From assembly GCA_029265905.1 (NCBI GenBank), contig JAJUGR010000004.1, forward strand, positions 62,001-126,000: 64,000 bases of DNA, read 5' to 3'. This stretch comes from Sporomusaceae bacterium. Lineage in GTDB: Bacteria; Bacillota; Negativicutes; Acidaminococcales; JAJUGR01. Within the stretch, counting starts at the first letter, position 1, and each line of letters starts with the position of its first letter. This document shows positions 56,878-64,000 of this stretch, one piece after another. Under the pieces are notes generated by a model that made no database searches, had not been told where the DNA came from, and worked only from the letters and a program-made list of their open reading frames with translations. The position numbers and the translations under genes are program-made.

Positions 56878-58638
56878 ATGAAGCAGTTCGCGCTCCCGCC
56901 AAACTTCGCCGCTTCTTCCGCCGACATCCTGGAGGCCCTAGGATTCGGCGTCGCCATCATCGACGCGGACAATCACCAAATCGTCTATGCCAACAACACG
57001 CTCCTCAACCTAAGCGGCCAAACACCGGACACGCTCCTCGGCCAATCGTGCCACCAACTGTTATGCCCGGCGCAACAGGGCGCTTGCCCCATTTCCGACC
57101 TGGGGCGAACGATAGACAACTCGGAACGGCTGCTGCTGCGAGCCGACGGCCAGAAGATCCCGATCATCAAAACCGTCCTGCCGCTGACGCTCGCCGGCAA
57201 AAAATACCTAATGGAAAGCATCATTGACAACACTACGCGAAAGGAAATGTGCGACCTGCTGTCCGCCGCCAACGAGAACTTGAAGCGGGAAATTGACAAC
57301 CGGCGACAGGCGGAGGAACAGCTGCAAGGGCTCGCCTACCACGATACCTTGACGGGCTTGCCGAACAGGGCCTTTTTCCTGGCGGCGCTGGATCATGCCA
57401 TTGCCGTAGCGGAGCGCTCCGCCGCTATGCTGGCCATCCTGTTTTTGGATCTGGACGGCTTTAAAACGATCAACGACACCCTGGGCCATGCCAGCGGCGA
57501 CAAGCTGCTGGCGGAAACCGCCAAAAGATTGGTCGCCACCGTCCGCAAGGGCGATATCGTCGCCCGCATCGGCGGCGACGAATTTGTCATCCTGTGCGAA
57601 AGCATTGCCCACCCGGAGGCCGTGAAAGCGATAACGGATAAAATCGTCGCCAGCTTCGACAGCGCCTTCAACATAAATGGCCAGGAAGTCTTCATTACCA
57701 CCAGTTTGGGAGCGGCCTTGTACCCTACCAACGGCCATTGTGCGGAAGAATTGCTGCAAAACGCCGACAGCGCGATGTATAAAGCCAAAGAACTGGGCCG
57801 GAACCAAAGCGTGCTGTGCACCCAGCAAATGCAGCAGGACATCTATGAATACATGCAGTTGAGCAACCACCTGTACCGCGCGCTCGAGCGGCACGAGCTT
57901 ATCCTGCACTACCAACCGCAAATTCATTCCGATTCCTATAAAATCATCGGTGCGGAGGCCTTGGTAAGGTGGAAGCATCCTGTTTTAGGCCTGCTGCCGC
58001 CGGGAAAATTTATTCCGATCGCCGAGAAAACCGGCTTGATTCACGCCATTGGCGAATGGGTGGTCCGCACAGCCTGCCGGCAAAACAAGGCCTGGCAAGA
58101 CGCAGGTCTGCCCAAAATCCCTGTAACCGTCAATCTGTCTATCTTGCAGCTCAACAAGCCTAGTTTCGTCCAGCAAATTGACGCCATCCTGGCGGAAACC
58201 GGTCTGGAGGCGCAATACCTGGAGTTGGAGCTTACCGAAAGCATCGTGATGCACGACCTTCTCACCACGGTCAAAGCCTTGGCAGCGCTGCGAAAACGGG
58301 GCATTGCCATAGCCGTCGATGATTTTGGCGCCGAGCACGCTTCCCTGCAGTATTTGACCCAGCTCCCCATCGATAAGATCAAAATCGCCAAACCTTTTGT
58401 GCAGGGTATGGAGGCGAACAAAAAGGATGCGGCCATTGCCAACGCGATGCTTGAGATGGCCAAAAAAATGGGCGTGCGTGCCATTGCCACAGGCATTGAA
58501 ACCCAGCAGCAAGTCTCCCTCTTAAAGCATGCCCAGTGCCAGGAAATGCAGGGGTTCTATTTTTCCAAACCGCTTCCGGCGGAGGATTTGGCCCGCCTGC
58601 TGGCCAACGGCCTGTCGGCCTCGTTTGAAACAGCTTAA
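56878..58638 (+). CDS. PAS-GGDEF-EAL cyclic-di-GMP protein
   Basis: The 586-residue protein has a PAS domain (about 15-120) with cysteines 58, 63 and 70. A coiled linker (125-150) leads to a GGDEF domain with intact GGDEF (232-236) and an inhibitory-site RKGD (223-226), and then an EAL domain. The latter keeps EAL (360-362), N419, the DD pair (481-482) and K502. However, the usual AEGVE motif reads ATGIE (T538), and the DDFGTG loop reads DDFGAE. It is therefore probably a working diguanylate cyclase with weakened phosphodiesterase. Start ATG 56878 with AAAGGGG eight bases upstream. No membrane helix is seen. Confidence 0.88.
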   Translation: MKQFALPPNFAASSADILEALGFGVAIIDADNHQIVYANNTLLNLSGQTPDTLLGQSCHQLLCPAQQGACPISDLGRTIDNSERLLLRADGQKIPIIKTVLPLTLAGKKYLMESIIDNTTRKEMCDLLSAANENLKREIDNRRQAEEQLQGLAYHDTLTGLPNRAFFLAALDHAIAVAERSAAMLAILFLDLDGFKTINDTLGHASGDKLLAETAKRLVATVRKGDIVARIGGDEFVILCESIAHPEAVKAITDKIVASFDSAFNINGQEVFITTSLGAALYPTNGHCAEELLQNADSAMYKAKELGRNQSVLCTQQMQQDIYEYMQLSNHLYRALERHELILHYQPQIHSDSYKIIGAEALVRWKHPVLGLLPPGKFIPIAEKTGLIHAIGEWVVRTACRQNKAWQDAGLPKIPVTVNLSILQLNKPSFVQQIDAILAETGLEAQYLELELTESIVMHDLLTTVKALAALRKRGIAIAVDDFGAEHASLQYLTQLPIDKIKIAKPFVQGMEANKKDAAIANAMLEMAKKMGVRAIATGIETQQQVSLLKHAQCQEMQGFYFSKPLPAEDLARLLANGLSASFETA

Positions 58639-58643
58639 CCCCC

Positions 58644-58693
58644 TTAAACAAATAAGGCGGCCGCCCTTGTGGGCGGCCGCCTTATTTGTTTAA
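58644..58693. terminator. Bidirectional terminator overlapping the asparaginase stop
   Basis: A 23-bp perfect stem (58644-58666 with 58671-58693, loop TTGT) lies between two convergent genes. The stop codon of the minus-strand asparaginase is inside the right arm. Confidence 0.85.
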
Positions 58694-59766
58694 TATTCCC
58701 AGAACATCTGTTGGATTTCTTTTACGTCATTGGTTTTGGTCAGAGCCAGCATCAGCAGGATGCGGGCTTTTTGCGGATTGAGGTTATCAGAAGCCACGAA
58801 GCCGTATTTGTCGTCGTTAGCTTCGCCGTTTCTGGCAATAATGCCATTGCCGACCCGCGCGCTTCTAACCACGACGATGCCTTGGGCAAGCGCCTGCTCG
58901 ATCGCCGGATATTCGGCTTTTGCGATGCTGCCATTGCCGGTACCGGCATGGACGATGCCTTTAGCGCCGGCATTGATCGCCGCTTCAATCATCGTGCCGG
59001 CATTGCCGGCATAGTGATAAACGATGTCGACCCGTGGCAGAGCGGTCAAATCCATGACATTAAACTCGGTGTGGCGGGTGTGCTTGCGAAGCGGTTCCCG
59101 GTAGAACACGGGCTTGTCGCCGGTAAAGAAGCCCAGCGGGCCGATTTCCGGCGCTTTGAAGGTATCAACCCGGTCAGTGATCGTCTTGGTCACATCACGG
59201 CCGGAATGAATGGTGTCATTGAGCATCACCATGACACCCTTGCCTTTCGCTTCTTTGCTGCCGGCCAAAATGACCGAGCGGTAGAGATTCAGCGGACCAT
59301 CCGCGCTCATCGCCGTGCCTGGACGCATTGAGCCCACCAGCACGACGGGCTTGTCGCTTTTGACGACAAGATTAAGGAAATACGCGGTTTCTTCCAAGGT
59401 ATCGGTGCCATGCGTGATTACTACGCCGTCAACATCATGCTGATCAAGCAGTTGGTTGACGCGTTTCGCCAGTTTGAGCCAGATTTCCATTGTCATGCTT
59501 TCGCTGGCGACCTGGCTGACTTGCTCGCCGCTTACGTTGGCGACCTGGCTCAGCTCCGGCACGTTGGAGATTAACTTATCCACCGGCGTAACGGCAGCCG
59601 TATACCCTACCGTCGTCGTACTGGTCACGCCCGCGCCGGCAATGGTGCCGCCAGTCGCCAGAATCTTGACGTTAGGCTTGTCAGCCGCCTGCGCCGCCAA
59701 AGCGACCTGCATGGCCATTAAAAACACGCACACAAAAGCCAGTATTTTCAGGTACCTTTTCCCCAT
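58690..59766 (-). CDS. ansB: Periplasmic L-asparaginase, type II
   Basis: The 358-residue product has a signal peptide (about 1-28, cleavage near ALAAQAA) and the asparaginase motifs ILATGGTIAG with nucleophile Thr, VVITHGTDTLEETAYFL, and GSMRPGTAMSADGPLN. Start ATG 59766 has AAAGGAG eight bases upstream. Export suggests that external asparagine is turned into aspartate, which dicarboxylate carriers such as the one at 62328 could import. The ~215 bases upstream hold AT-rich promoter sequence and nothing else I can name. Confidence 0.93.
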   Translation of the reverse strand: MGKRYLKILAFVCVFLMAMQVALAAQAADKPNVKILATGGTIAGAGVTSTTTVGYTAAVTPVDKLISNVPELSQVANVSGEQVSQVASESMTMEIWLKLAKRVNQLLDQHDVDGVVITHGTDTLEETAYFLNLVVKSDKPVVLVGSMRPGTAMSADGPLNLYRSVILAGSKEAKGKGVMVMLNDTIHSGRDVTKTITDRVDTFKAPEIGPLGFFTGDKPVFYREPLRKHTRHTEFNVMDLTALPRVDIVYHYAGNAGTMIEAAINAGAKGIVHAGTGNGSIAKAEYPAIEQALAQGIVVVRSARVGNGIIARNGEANDDKYGFVASDNLNPQKARILLMLALTKTNDVKEIQQMFWEY

Positions 59767-59982
59767 AGAAACAGCTCCTTTCATACTAGTGGCATCGCCT
59801 TTTTCTCCGGAGTCATCCACCTGCGGCACGGCTGTCCGAGCCGCAACAACCTCCTTTCCGCCCCTGGCCGGTTGGCCGGCAAATTTATGTCACTATTTAT
59901 GTTTTTAATATTATCACTTTTCTGATTATTTGCCCATATAAATTTATCCGCCTCGTTTCACATAGGCAGAAAGCGCTGCAGA

Positions 59983-60705
59983 TTAGCTGCACGCCAAGAC
60001 CGGCGCGCGTTTTGCGAGCGGCTTGTCAACAAACCGAATGGCCGCCGCCGCCAATACCGTCGTCGGGTCAATCACCGGCCGGTCAATCCGGAACATCTCA
60101 AACGCCAGCGGCAGCTCCGTACAGCCCAGCACCAACATCTCCGCGCCGCTTGCCAACAGCCCGTCGATCGTTGCATAAAACGCCCTTAAATCGATCTCCC
60201 GGTTCGCCGCCTTCACCCCGTTGTAGATGACGTCCATGACGCTGGCCTGCCCGGTTGGCGATGGCGTGAGGAGCGCGACGCCTGCTTTGTCCAGCGCCTT
60301 GTGATACACCCCCGACTGAAGGGTGCCGTCAGTCGCCAGCAAGCCGACCTTCCGCAACCCCCGTCTGCTGATCTCCCCCGCTGTTTCCTCCAGCATGTTC
60401 AACAGCGGGATATCGAAAAAGGGCGTAAGCCGGTCATAAAAATAGTGCGCCGTATTGCAGGGCATCACCAGGGCGTCCGCGCCCATCGACTGCAGGCGGA
60501 TGCCGCTGCGCACCATTTCCGGCACGGGGTCGGCGCCGCCTGCCAAGATGGCCTGCGTGCGGTCCGGAATATTGGTATTGCAGTCGATATAAATATGGAT
60601 GTGCTCCTGATCGGATTTCGCGTCCGTCATTTCTATGATTTTCCTGAACAAATCATATGTGGCCAAAGCGCCCATGCCGCCGATAATGCCAATTGATTTT
60701 TGCAT
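59983..60705 (-). CDS. Aspartate/glutamate racemase family protein
   Basis: The 240-residue protein starts KSIGIIGGMGALATYDLF. It has the two catalytic cysteines C83 in VMPCNTAHYF and C195 in LVLGCTELPL, the standard pair of cofactor-independent Asp/Glu racemases. I chose ATG 60705 after a G-rich ribosome site; 45 more in-frame codons upstream run into the divergent promoter. It may make D-aspartate or recover L-aspartate. Divergent LysR regulator suggests local control. Confidence 0.87.
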   Translation of the reverse strand: MQKSIGIIGGMGALATYDLFRKIIEMTDAKSDQEHIHIYIDCNTNIPDRTQAILAGGADPVPEMVRSGIRLQSMGADALVMPCNTAHYFYDRLTPFFDIPLLNMLEETAGEISRRGLRKVGLLATDGTLQSGVYHKALDKAGVALLTPSPTGQASVMDVIYNGVKAANREIDLRAFYATIDGLLASGAEMLVLGCTELPLAFEMFRIDRPVIDPTTVLAAAAIRFVDKPLAKRAPVLACS

Positions 60706-60778
60706 CTCGCTCCCCCCCATTTCGCCTGCCCTACCCTTGCCTTCATTATAAAATCCGCCTACAATAGAATCAAATATA

Positions 60779-60790
60779 TATATTAATATA
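60779..60790. promoter_or_regulatory. AT-rich palindrome in the divergent racemase/LysR promoter region
   Basis: TATATTAATATA is a 12-bp palindrome in the 121-base divergent region, the usual location of a LysR binding site. It is AT-rich, so chance is possible. Confidence 0.3.
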
Positions 60791-60826
60791 AAAGATATAA
60801 TCTTTTGCTTATACGGAGGGCGAGCG

Positions 60827-61795
60827 ATGTTCAAGGGCAAGGAATACGTGTATGAGGTTTATAAGGAGAAAAGCTTTTCAAAAGCGGCGCAGAACCTGTA
60901 CATCAGCCAGCCCGCTTTGAGCGCCGCCATCAAAAAAATCGAAAAGCGGATCGGCTGCTGCATTTTTGACCGGAGCAGCAGCCCGTTGCAATTGACGGAC
61001 GGCGGCGCAGAATATGTCAAGGCGGCGGAAAAGATTATGGATATTGAGAACCGCTTTGAAAACTACCTCAGCAACTTGAACGAACTGAAGACGGGCCGCC
61101 TCTCGATTGGCGCAAGCAACGTGTTCGCCTCGTTCATCCTGCCGCCGATCATCACGGCCTTCACCAAGAAATATCCGGCCATCAAAGTAAACCTCGTCGA
61201 AGCCAGCTCCGCTCACCTCGAAGAACAGCTGTTTTCCGGCCTGCTTGACTTTGTCATTGATAATTATCCGTTAAGCGAGGCAATCTATGAAAAGCATTTA
61301 TTCTGCAGCGAGCGTCTTATCCTGGCCGTTCCGCAAAAATTCTCCGCCAACCGCCTGGCGCAGGACTATCAGTTGTCGCTCGACGATATCCGCGCCGGAA
61401 AGCATGCGCAAGAAGCGACAAAGTCCGTGCCGCTGTCCGTCTTCGCCCGCGAGCCGTTTATTTTCTTACGGGCCGGCAACGACACCCGGATGCGCGCCGA
61501 TAAGATTTTTCAGGAAAACGGCCTGACGCCCAACATCATTTTAGAACTCGATCAGTTGGCTACCGCTTACAACGTAGCCTGCTACGGCATGGGGCTGGCC
61601 ATTATCAGCGACACGCTGGCCCAAAAAGCAAACCTGGACGCCAACATGCTGTATTACAAAATAGCCAGCCCCCACACGCTCCGCGACGTCTTTTTTTATA
61701 ACAAGCAAAACAAATACGTTACCAGAACGATGGAGGAGTTTATTAAAATCGCCCAGGCGCGAGGCTCGGGCCCGCTTCACCACGCACAGAAATAG
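60827..61795 (+). CDS. LysR-family transcriptional regulator
   Basis: The 322-residue protein has the N-terminal helix-turn-helix SFSKAAQNLYISQPALSAAIKKIEKRIG (in part, about 16-43), followed by a periplasmic-binding-type effector domain from about residue 90. It is divergent from the Asp/Glu racemase gene, which it most likely controls, probably with an amino acid or dicarboxylate as effector. The stop is immediately before a strong hairpin. Confidence 0.9.
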   Translation: MFKGKEYVYEVYKEKSFSKAAQNLYISQPALSAAIKKIEKRIGCCIFDRSSSPLQLTDGGAEYVKAAEKIMDIENRFENYLSNLNELKTGRLSIGASNVFASFILPPIITAFTKKYPAIKVNLVEASSAHLEEQLFSGLLDFVIDNYPLSEAIYEKHLFCSERLILAVPQKFSANRLAQDYQLSLDDIRAGKHAQEATKSVPLSVFAREPFIFLRAGNDTRMRADKIFQENGLTPNIILELDQLATAYNVACYGMGLAIISDTLAQKANLDANMLYYKIASPHTLRDVFFYNKQNKYVTRTMEEFIKIAQARGSGPLHHAQK

Positions 61796-61821
61796 GCCGT
61801 AGAAGAGTACTCTTCTACGGC
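61796..61821. terminator. Palindromic hairpin between the LysR gene and the RNA
   Basis: GCCGTAGAAGAGT and its exact complement form a 26-bp palindrome directly after the LysR stop codon. The tail is only weakly T-rich on the minus strand (CTATTTCTG) and not on the plus strand, so efficiency is uncertain. Confidence 0.6.
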
Positions 61822-62015
61822 TTACCCAACCACAATCTTTATGACTTGCGCTAAGTCACACGCTACATGGCTGTGGAACTATCTGTCACTAGCGCATTAG
61901 GCTCCTTTAGGCCTAATAAAGATATGACAGCCAGATAGTTCGCGGCAGCGGAAGTCATCCGTACGACCCCCTCGGGCTTTGATGTCCGCCGACATCTCCG
62001 AACAACTTCTTCTGT
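61796..62015 (-). ncRNA. Putative free-standing structured RNA (family not assigned)
   Basis: This protein-free stretch has its own promoter (62022-62050) and ends in a 26-bp palindromic hairpin (61796-61821). Read on the minus strand it contains several helices: GATGTC/GACATC near the 5' end; GAACTAT/ATAGTTC with CTGTCA/TGACAG enclosing ATTAGGC/GCCTAAT; and CCACA/TGTGG enclosing TGACTT/AAGTCA. An extra AUCUUUAU/AUAAAGAU pairing could be a pseudoknot or switch. There is no downstream gene on this strand, so a riboswitch is unlikely. Length suits 6S RNA, but I cannot confirm that. Confidence 0.55.
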
Positions 62016-62021
62016 AATTAC

Positions 62022-62050
62022 AATATACCATGATCGTGACCAAAACGCAA
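62022..62050 (-). promoter_or_regulatory. Strong predicted promoter for the structured RNA
   Basis: TTGCGT (62050-62045) and TATATT (62027-62022) are 17 bases apart on the minus strand, with an extended TGG before the -10. The remaining ~275 bases to 62327 are AT-rich near the promoter and otherwise show no gene, apart from sequence after the carrier stop codon. Confidence 0.6.
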
Positions 62051-62327
62051 GTCTTTTTTCTGATTTTTTAACGTTTTTGTTCTTGGCATTTATCTTTTTG
62101 CTTTGTCTGTGTAATATTCCAGCAAAGGAAACTTTTGTTGATAAAACAGGCAGCCCTTCTTATTCAGCAATTCCGGCTCAATGGCCGGCGCCGGTCCGGA
62201 CGCCGCCCCGAACACCACCACCATGCCAAACGGCGCGGCGCAATCAAGCGACTTCAAGAAGGTGCCCCTGCTTGCTATTCTCACTTTAACACGAAAACCC
62301 GGCGACTGGAACGCCATGAGCGCAAGA

Positions 62328-63581
62328 TTAAAACAGCAGCCACGCCATGCCGACAATCATCGCCCCCACCATCGGCAGGCAGTTGCGCCTGGCGATTTCC
62401 ATCGGATTGACGCCGGCAATCCCGGCAACGATAATGGTCGCGCCGGCAATCGGGGACATCGTCCGCCCCAGCGTGCCGCCCAGCGTTGCCATGCTGCCCA
62501 TTTGCACCGCCGACAAGCCGAATTCTTCCGCATGCGGCGTAATCGCTTGATTGAAGGCAAAGGTGGCCGCATCGCCCGAACCGACGACCAGTCCCAGAAC
62601 AAACGGCCCGACCGCCGCACAAAGTTTGACGATCGACGGATTGCTCAGCATCGCCGTGGTAAAAGCCTTGACCAGCCCCAGCGCCGTCATGCCGGAAACA
62701 AACACCCCGGCGGCAATGATGATGCCAAGTATTTCTCCGTACGCTTTCCCCATGCCGTCGAAAAAAGCATTGCTCAAGGTGGCGGGGTTTTTCCGCGTCA
62801 CCAGCAGCGCGGCAATGGCGCCGATGACCATGGCTTGAGGAACATCCATTTTGAAGGCCGGGACAACCTTGGTGGCGCCCAGGATCAAGATCACGATCGG
62901 GAAGACCGGCATCAGAGCGTATAAAAAATTCACCTTAAAGGCTTCCTCGACTTTCAAGCCTTCGATTTCATATCCTTTATGCTCTTTTTTGTAATAGGCG
63001 ATAAGCGTGATCAACAGGGTCGCGGCAATCAGCGAGGCAATATTGGCCTTATAATGAAAGCCGATTACATCCATGACGCCGACGCCGGCGATCTTCGCCA
63101 CAAACGGGTTGTGCGCAAGGCCCGGATTCAGCATGCTGCCGTATGTACCGCACTTCACTGCCGCGGCCGCCATAGCCGGGTGCACCCCCGCCGACATCAT
63201 CAGCGGCACAAAAATCGCCCCGGCAGCAGCAGCCGTGCCCGCCGCACTTGGCAGGGCGACGTTGATCGCGTAGGTGGCGAACACCACCCCGGGAATCAAA
63301 AACGGGCGGACTTGGGAAAGACCGTTTGCCATCAGGTTGATCAAGTGCTTGTCACATTCCGTATATTTCATCACCATGGCAAACCCCATTACCGAGCAAA
63401 CCGCCTGAATCAGGCCGCCATTCGTCATGTCTTTTGCAAATGCATTCAGCGCCGCCATCGGCGTGCCGGCCACACAGGCCATGCTAAGGCCGGACGCTAG
63501 CAGAACAAGTCTGGCGTCATACCGTTTGAGTAAAAAATAAATAGTAATAAGGACCATAATCGTGCCAATTGCAAGCATCAT
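62328..63581 (-). CDS. dcuC: C4-dicarboxylate carrier, DcuC family
   Basis: The 417-residue membrane protein has about eleven to twelve helices. It has DcuC-like features: an N-terminal KRYDARLVLLASGL, a conserved MKYTECDKHL region, MLNPGLAHNPFVAKI, and a C-terminal TLGGTLGRTMSPIAGATIIVAG. DcuC-type carriers move succinate, fumarate or aspartate under anaerobic conditions. With the periplasmic asparaginase and Asp/Glu racemase nearby, aspartate uptake or succinate export is plausible. GAGAGGG precedes the ATG. A leader terminator lies upstream. Confidence 0.85.
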   Translation of the reverse strand: MMLAIGTIMVLITIYFLLKRYDARLVLLASGLSMACVAGTPMAALNAFAKDMTNGGLIQAVCSVMGFAMVMKYTECDKHLINLMANGLSQVRPFLIPGVVFATYAINVALPSAAGTAAAAGAIFVPLMMSAGVHPAMAAAAVKCGTYGSMLNPGLAHNPFVAKIAGVGVMDVIGFHYKANIASLIAATLLITLIAYYKKEHKGYEIEGLKVEEAFKVNFLYALMPVFPIVILILGATKVVPAFKMDVPQAMVIGAIAALLVTRKNPATLSNAFFDGMGKAYGEILGIIIAAGVFVSGMTALGLVKAFTTAMLSNPSIVKLCAAVGPFVLGLVVGSGDAATFAFNQAITPHAEEFGLSAVQMGSMATLGGTLGRTMSPIAGATIIVAGIAGVNPMEIARRNCLPMVGAMIVGMAWLLF

Positions 63582-63667
63582 AACGAAAACCCTCTCTTTG
63601 CTGAAAATTCATCGCGCCCTTCAGGCCGGCCCCCCCTTTGTTCACCCCGCCTCCCTTCTTGCCGCCT

Positions 63668-63708
63668 AAAAAAATAAAAAGAACCCATTTTCTTGCGAAA
63701 ACAGGCTC
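63668..63708 (-). terminator. Leader terminator (possible attenuator) before dcuC
   Basis: A 12-bp stem (63681-63692 with 63697-63708, loop TTGC, non-Watson-Crick pairs at two positions) is followed by TTTTTATTTTTTT on the minus strand. It lies some 10-50 bases after a predicted promoter and about 85 bases before the dcuC start. Confidence 0.6.
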
Positions 63709-63724
63709 CTTTGCCGATGAATAG

Positions 63725-63734
63725 ATTATACCAT
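63725..63734 (-). promoter_or_regulatory. Extended -10 promoter upstream of dcuC
   Basis: ATGGTATAAT on the minus strand (TATAAT at 63730-63725), the same extended -10 as at 56755. No convincing -35 is seen. Confidence 0.5.
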
Positions 63735-63872
63735 ACTTTCAGGCAACAAGCCAGCCTGCTCGCCAGGCCGCCGCTTGACGGCCGCAAAAAACCGCCGCCG
63801 GTTGGACAAAAGTCCCTTGTCTTTGATATGATTGAAGTGTTAATGCCAGGCTTTTTTAGGATGTGATTCGAT

Positions 63873-64000
63873 ATGTATAGCCGCAAGATAAACATCGCTA
63901 TCGTAAGCAAGAATACGGACCTGGAAAACCGCCTCGCTCGAGCAATTATTCCCGCCGAAGCCGACATCTCCTGTGTTACGCTTGCGTCGGCCGCGCAAAT
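63873..64000 (+). CDS. N-terminus of an unidentified protein, cut by the window edge
   Basis: ATG 63873 follows AGGATGTGA at a normal distance, and the frame is open to the window end (42 residues, MYSRKINIAIVSKNTDLENR and on). The alternation KINIAIVSKN then LARAII resembles the first strand and helix of a receiver-like or sensor domain, but this is too short to name. It is divergent from dcuC and could be its regulator. Notably, its ribosome-site region (AGGATGTGATTCGAT) is nearly identical to that of garK at 47469-47479. Confidence 0.55.
   Translation, partial: MYSRKINIAIVSKNTDLENRLARAIIPAEADISCVTLASAAQ

Noticed and set aside
61796..61821. Palindrome as a LysR operator
   Set aside because: It follows the LysR stop codon rather than a promoter; a terminal hairpin is the simpler reading.
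61801..62040. Riboswitch reading for the structured region
   Set aside because: No gene lies downstream on the minus strand (LysR is convergent), and I could not match the core of a known riboswitch class. A free-standing RNA fits better.

Overview
The window looks like part of the chromosome of an anaerobic, diderm Firmicute of the Negativicutes, probably near Sporomusaceae. This is inferred from gene content, not from a search. Gene order at the left end (F1Fo ATP synthase, murA, mbl, flagellar rod gene) is Bacillus/Clostridium-like. T-box and intrinsic-terminator regulation is Firmicute-like. Yet there are two small outer-membrane beta-barrel proteins ending in Phe, a periplasmic asparaginase and dicarboxylate carriers. 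No rRNA, tRNA, phage, transposase or CRISPR array was recognised.

Left third (1-25 kb). On the minus strand runs atpZ-I-B-E-F-H-A-G-D-C, then murA, mbl and a flagellar rod gene cut by the window edge. A 64-bp perfect palindrome made of two REP-like units separates atpC from murA. Next come envelope-glycan genes (wecB, a tagO/wecA homologue), a tandem MazG-like protein, dCMP deaminase and a plus-strand aminotransferase. The most unusual locus is 15.4-17.2 kb. A radical SAM/SPASM maturase overlaps a small gene for a peptide with a twin-arginine signal and a six-cysteine, proline-tailed mature part of about 44 residues. Upstream on the same strand lie endonuclease IV and a heterodimeric ABC exporter. 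Small envelope proteins follow, including one with a His/Asp/Arg-rich tail.

Middle (25-39 kb). A flavoprotein with a 2Fe-2S partner, a cytosolic asparaginase, and a C4-dicarboxylate module: a CitA/DcuS-type sensor kinase and regulator, a 2-hydroxycarboxylate transporter and malic enzyme. A T-box controls ilvD, followed by a BASS transporter.

Sugar-acid block (39-50.4 kb). Two glucarate dehydratases flank an MFS permease, with tartronate semialdehyde reductase and a DapA-family lyase. IclR and CdaR regulators and divergent glycerate kinase plus pyruvate kinase complete a route from glucarate/galactarate to pyruvate.

Right end (50-64 kb). A repair glycosylase, YjdM, an AlaX-type editing protein, an MFS carrier, an LTA-synthase-like sulfatase behind a leader terminator, and a PAS-GGDEF-EAL protein. 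Then an amino-acid/dicarboxylate group: periplasmic asparaginase, Asp/Glu racemase with divergent LysR, and a DcuC-type carrier. Between the LysR gene and the carrier lies an apparently free-standing structured RNA of about 220 nt with its own promoter and terminal hairpin.
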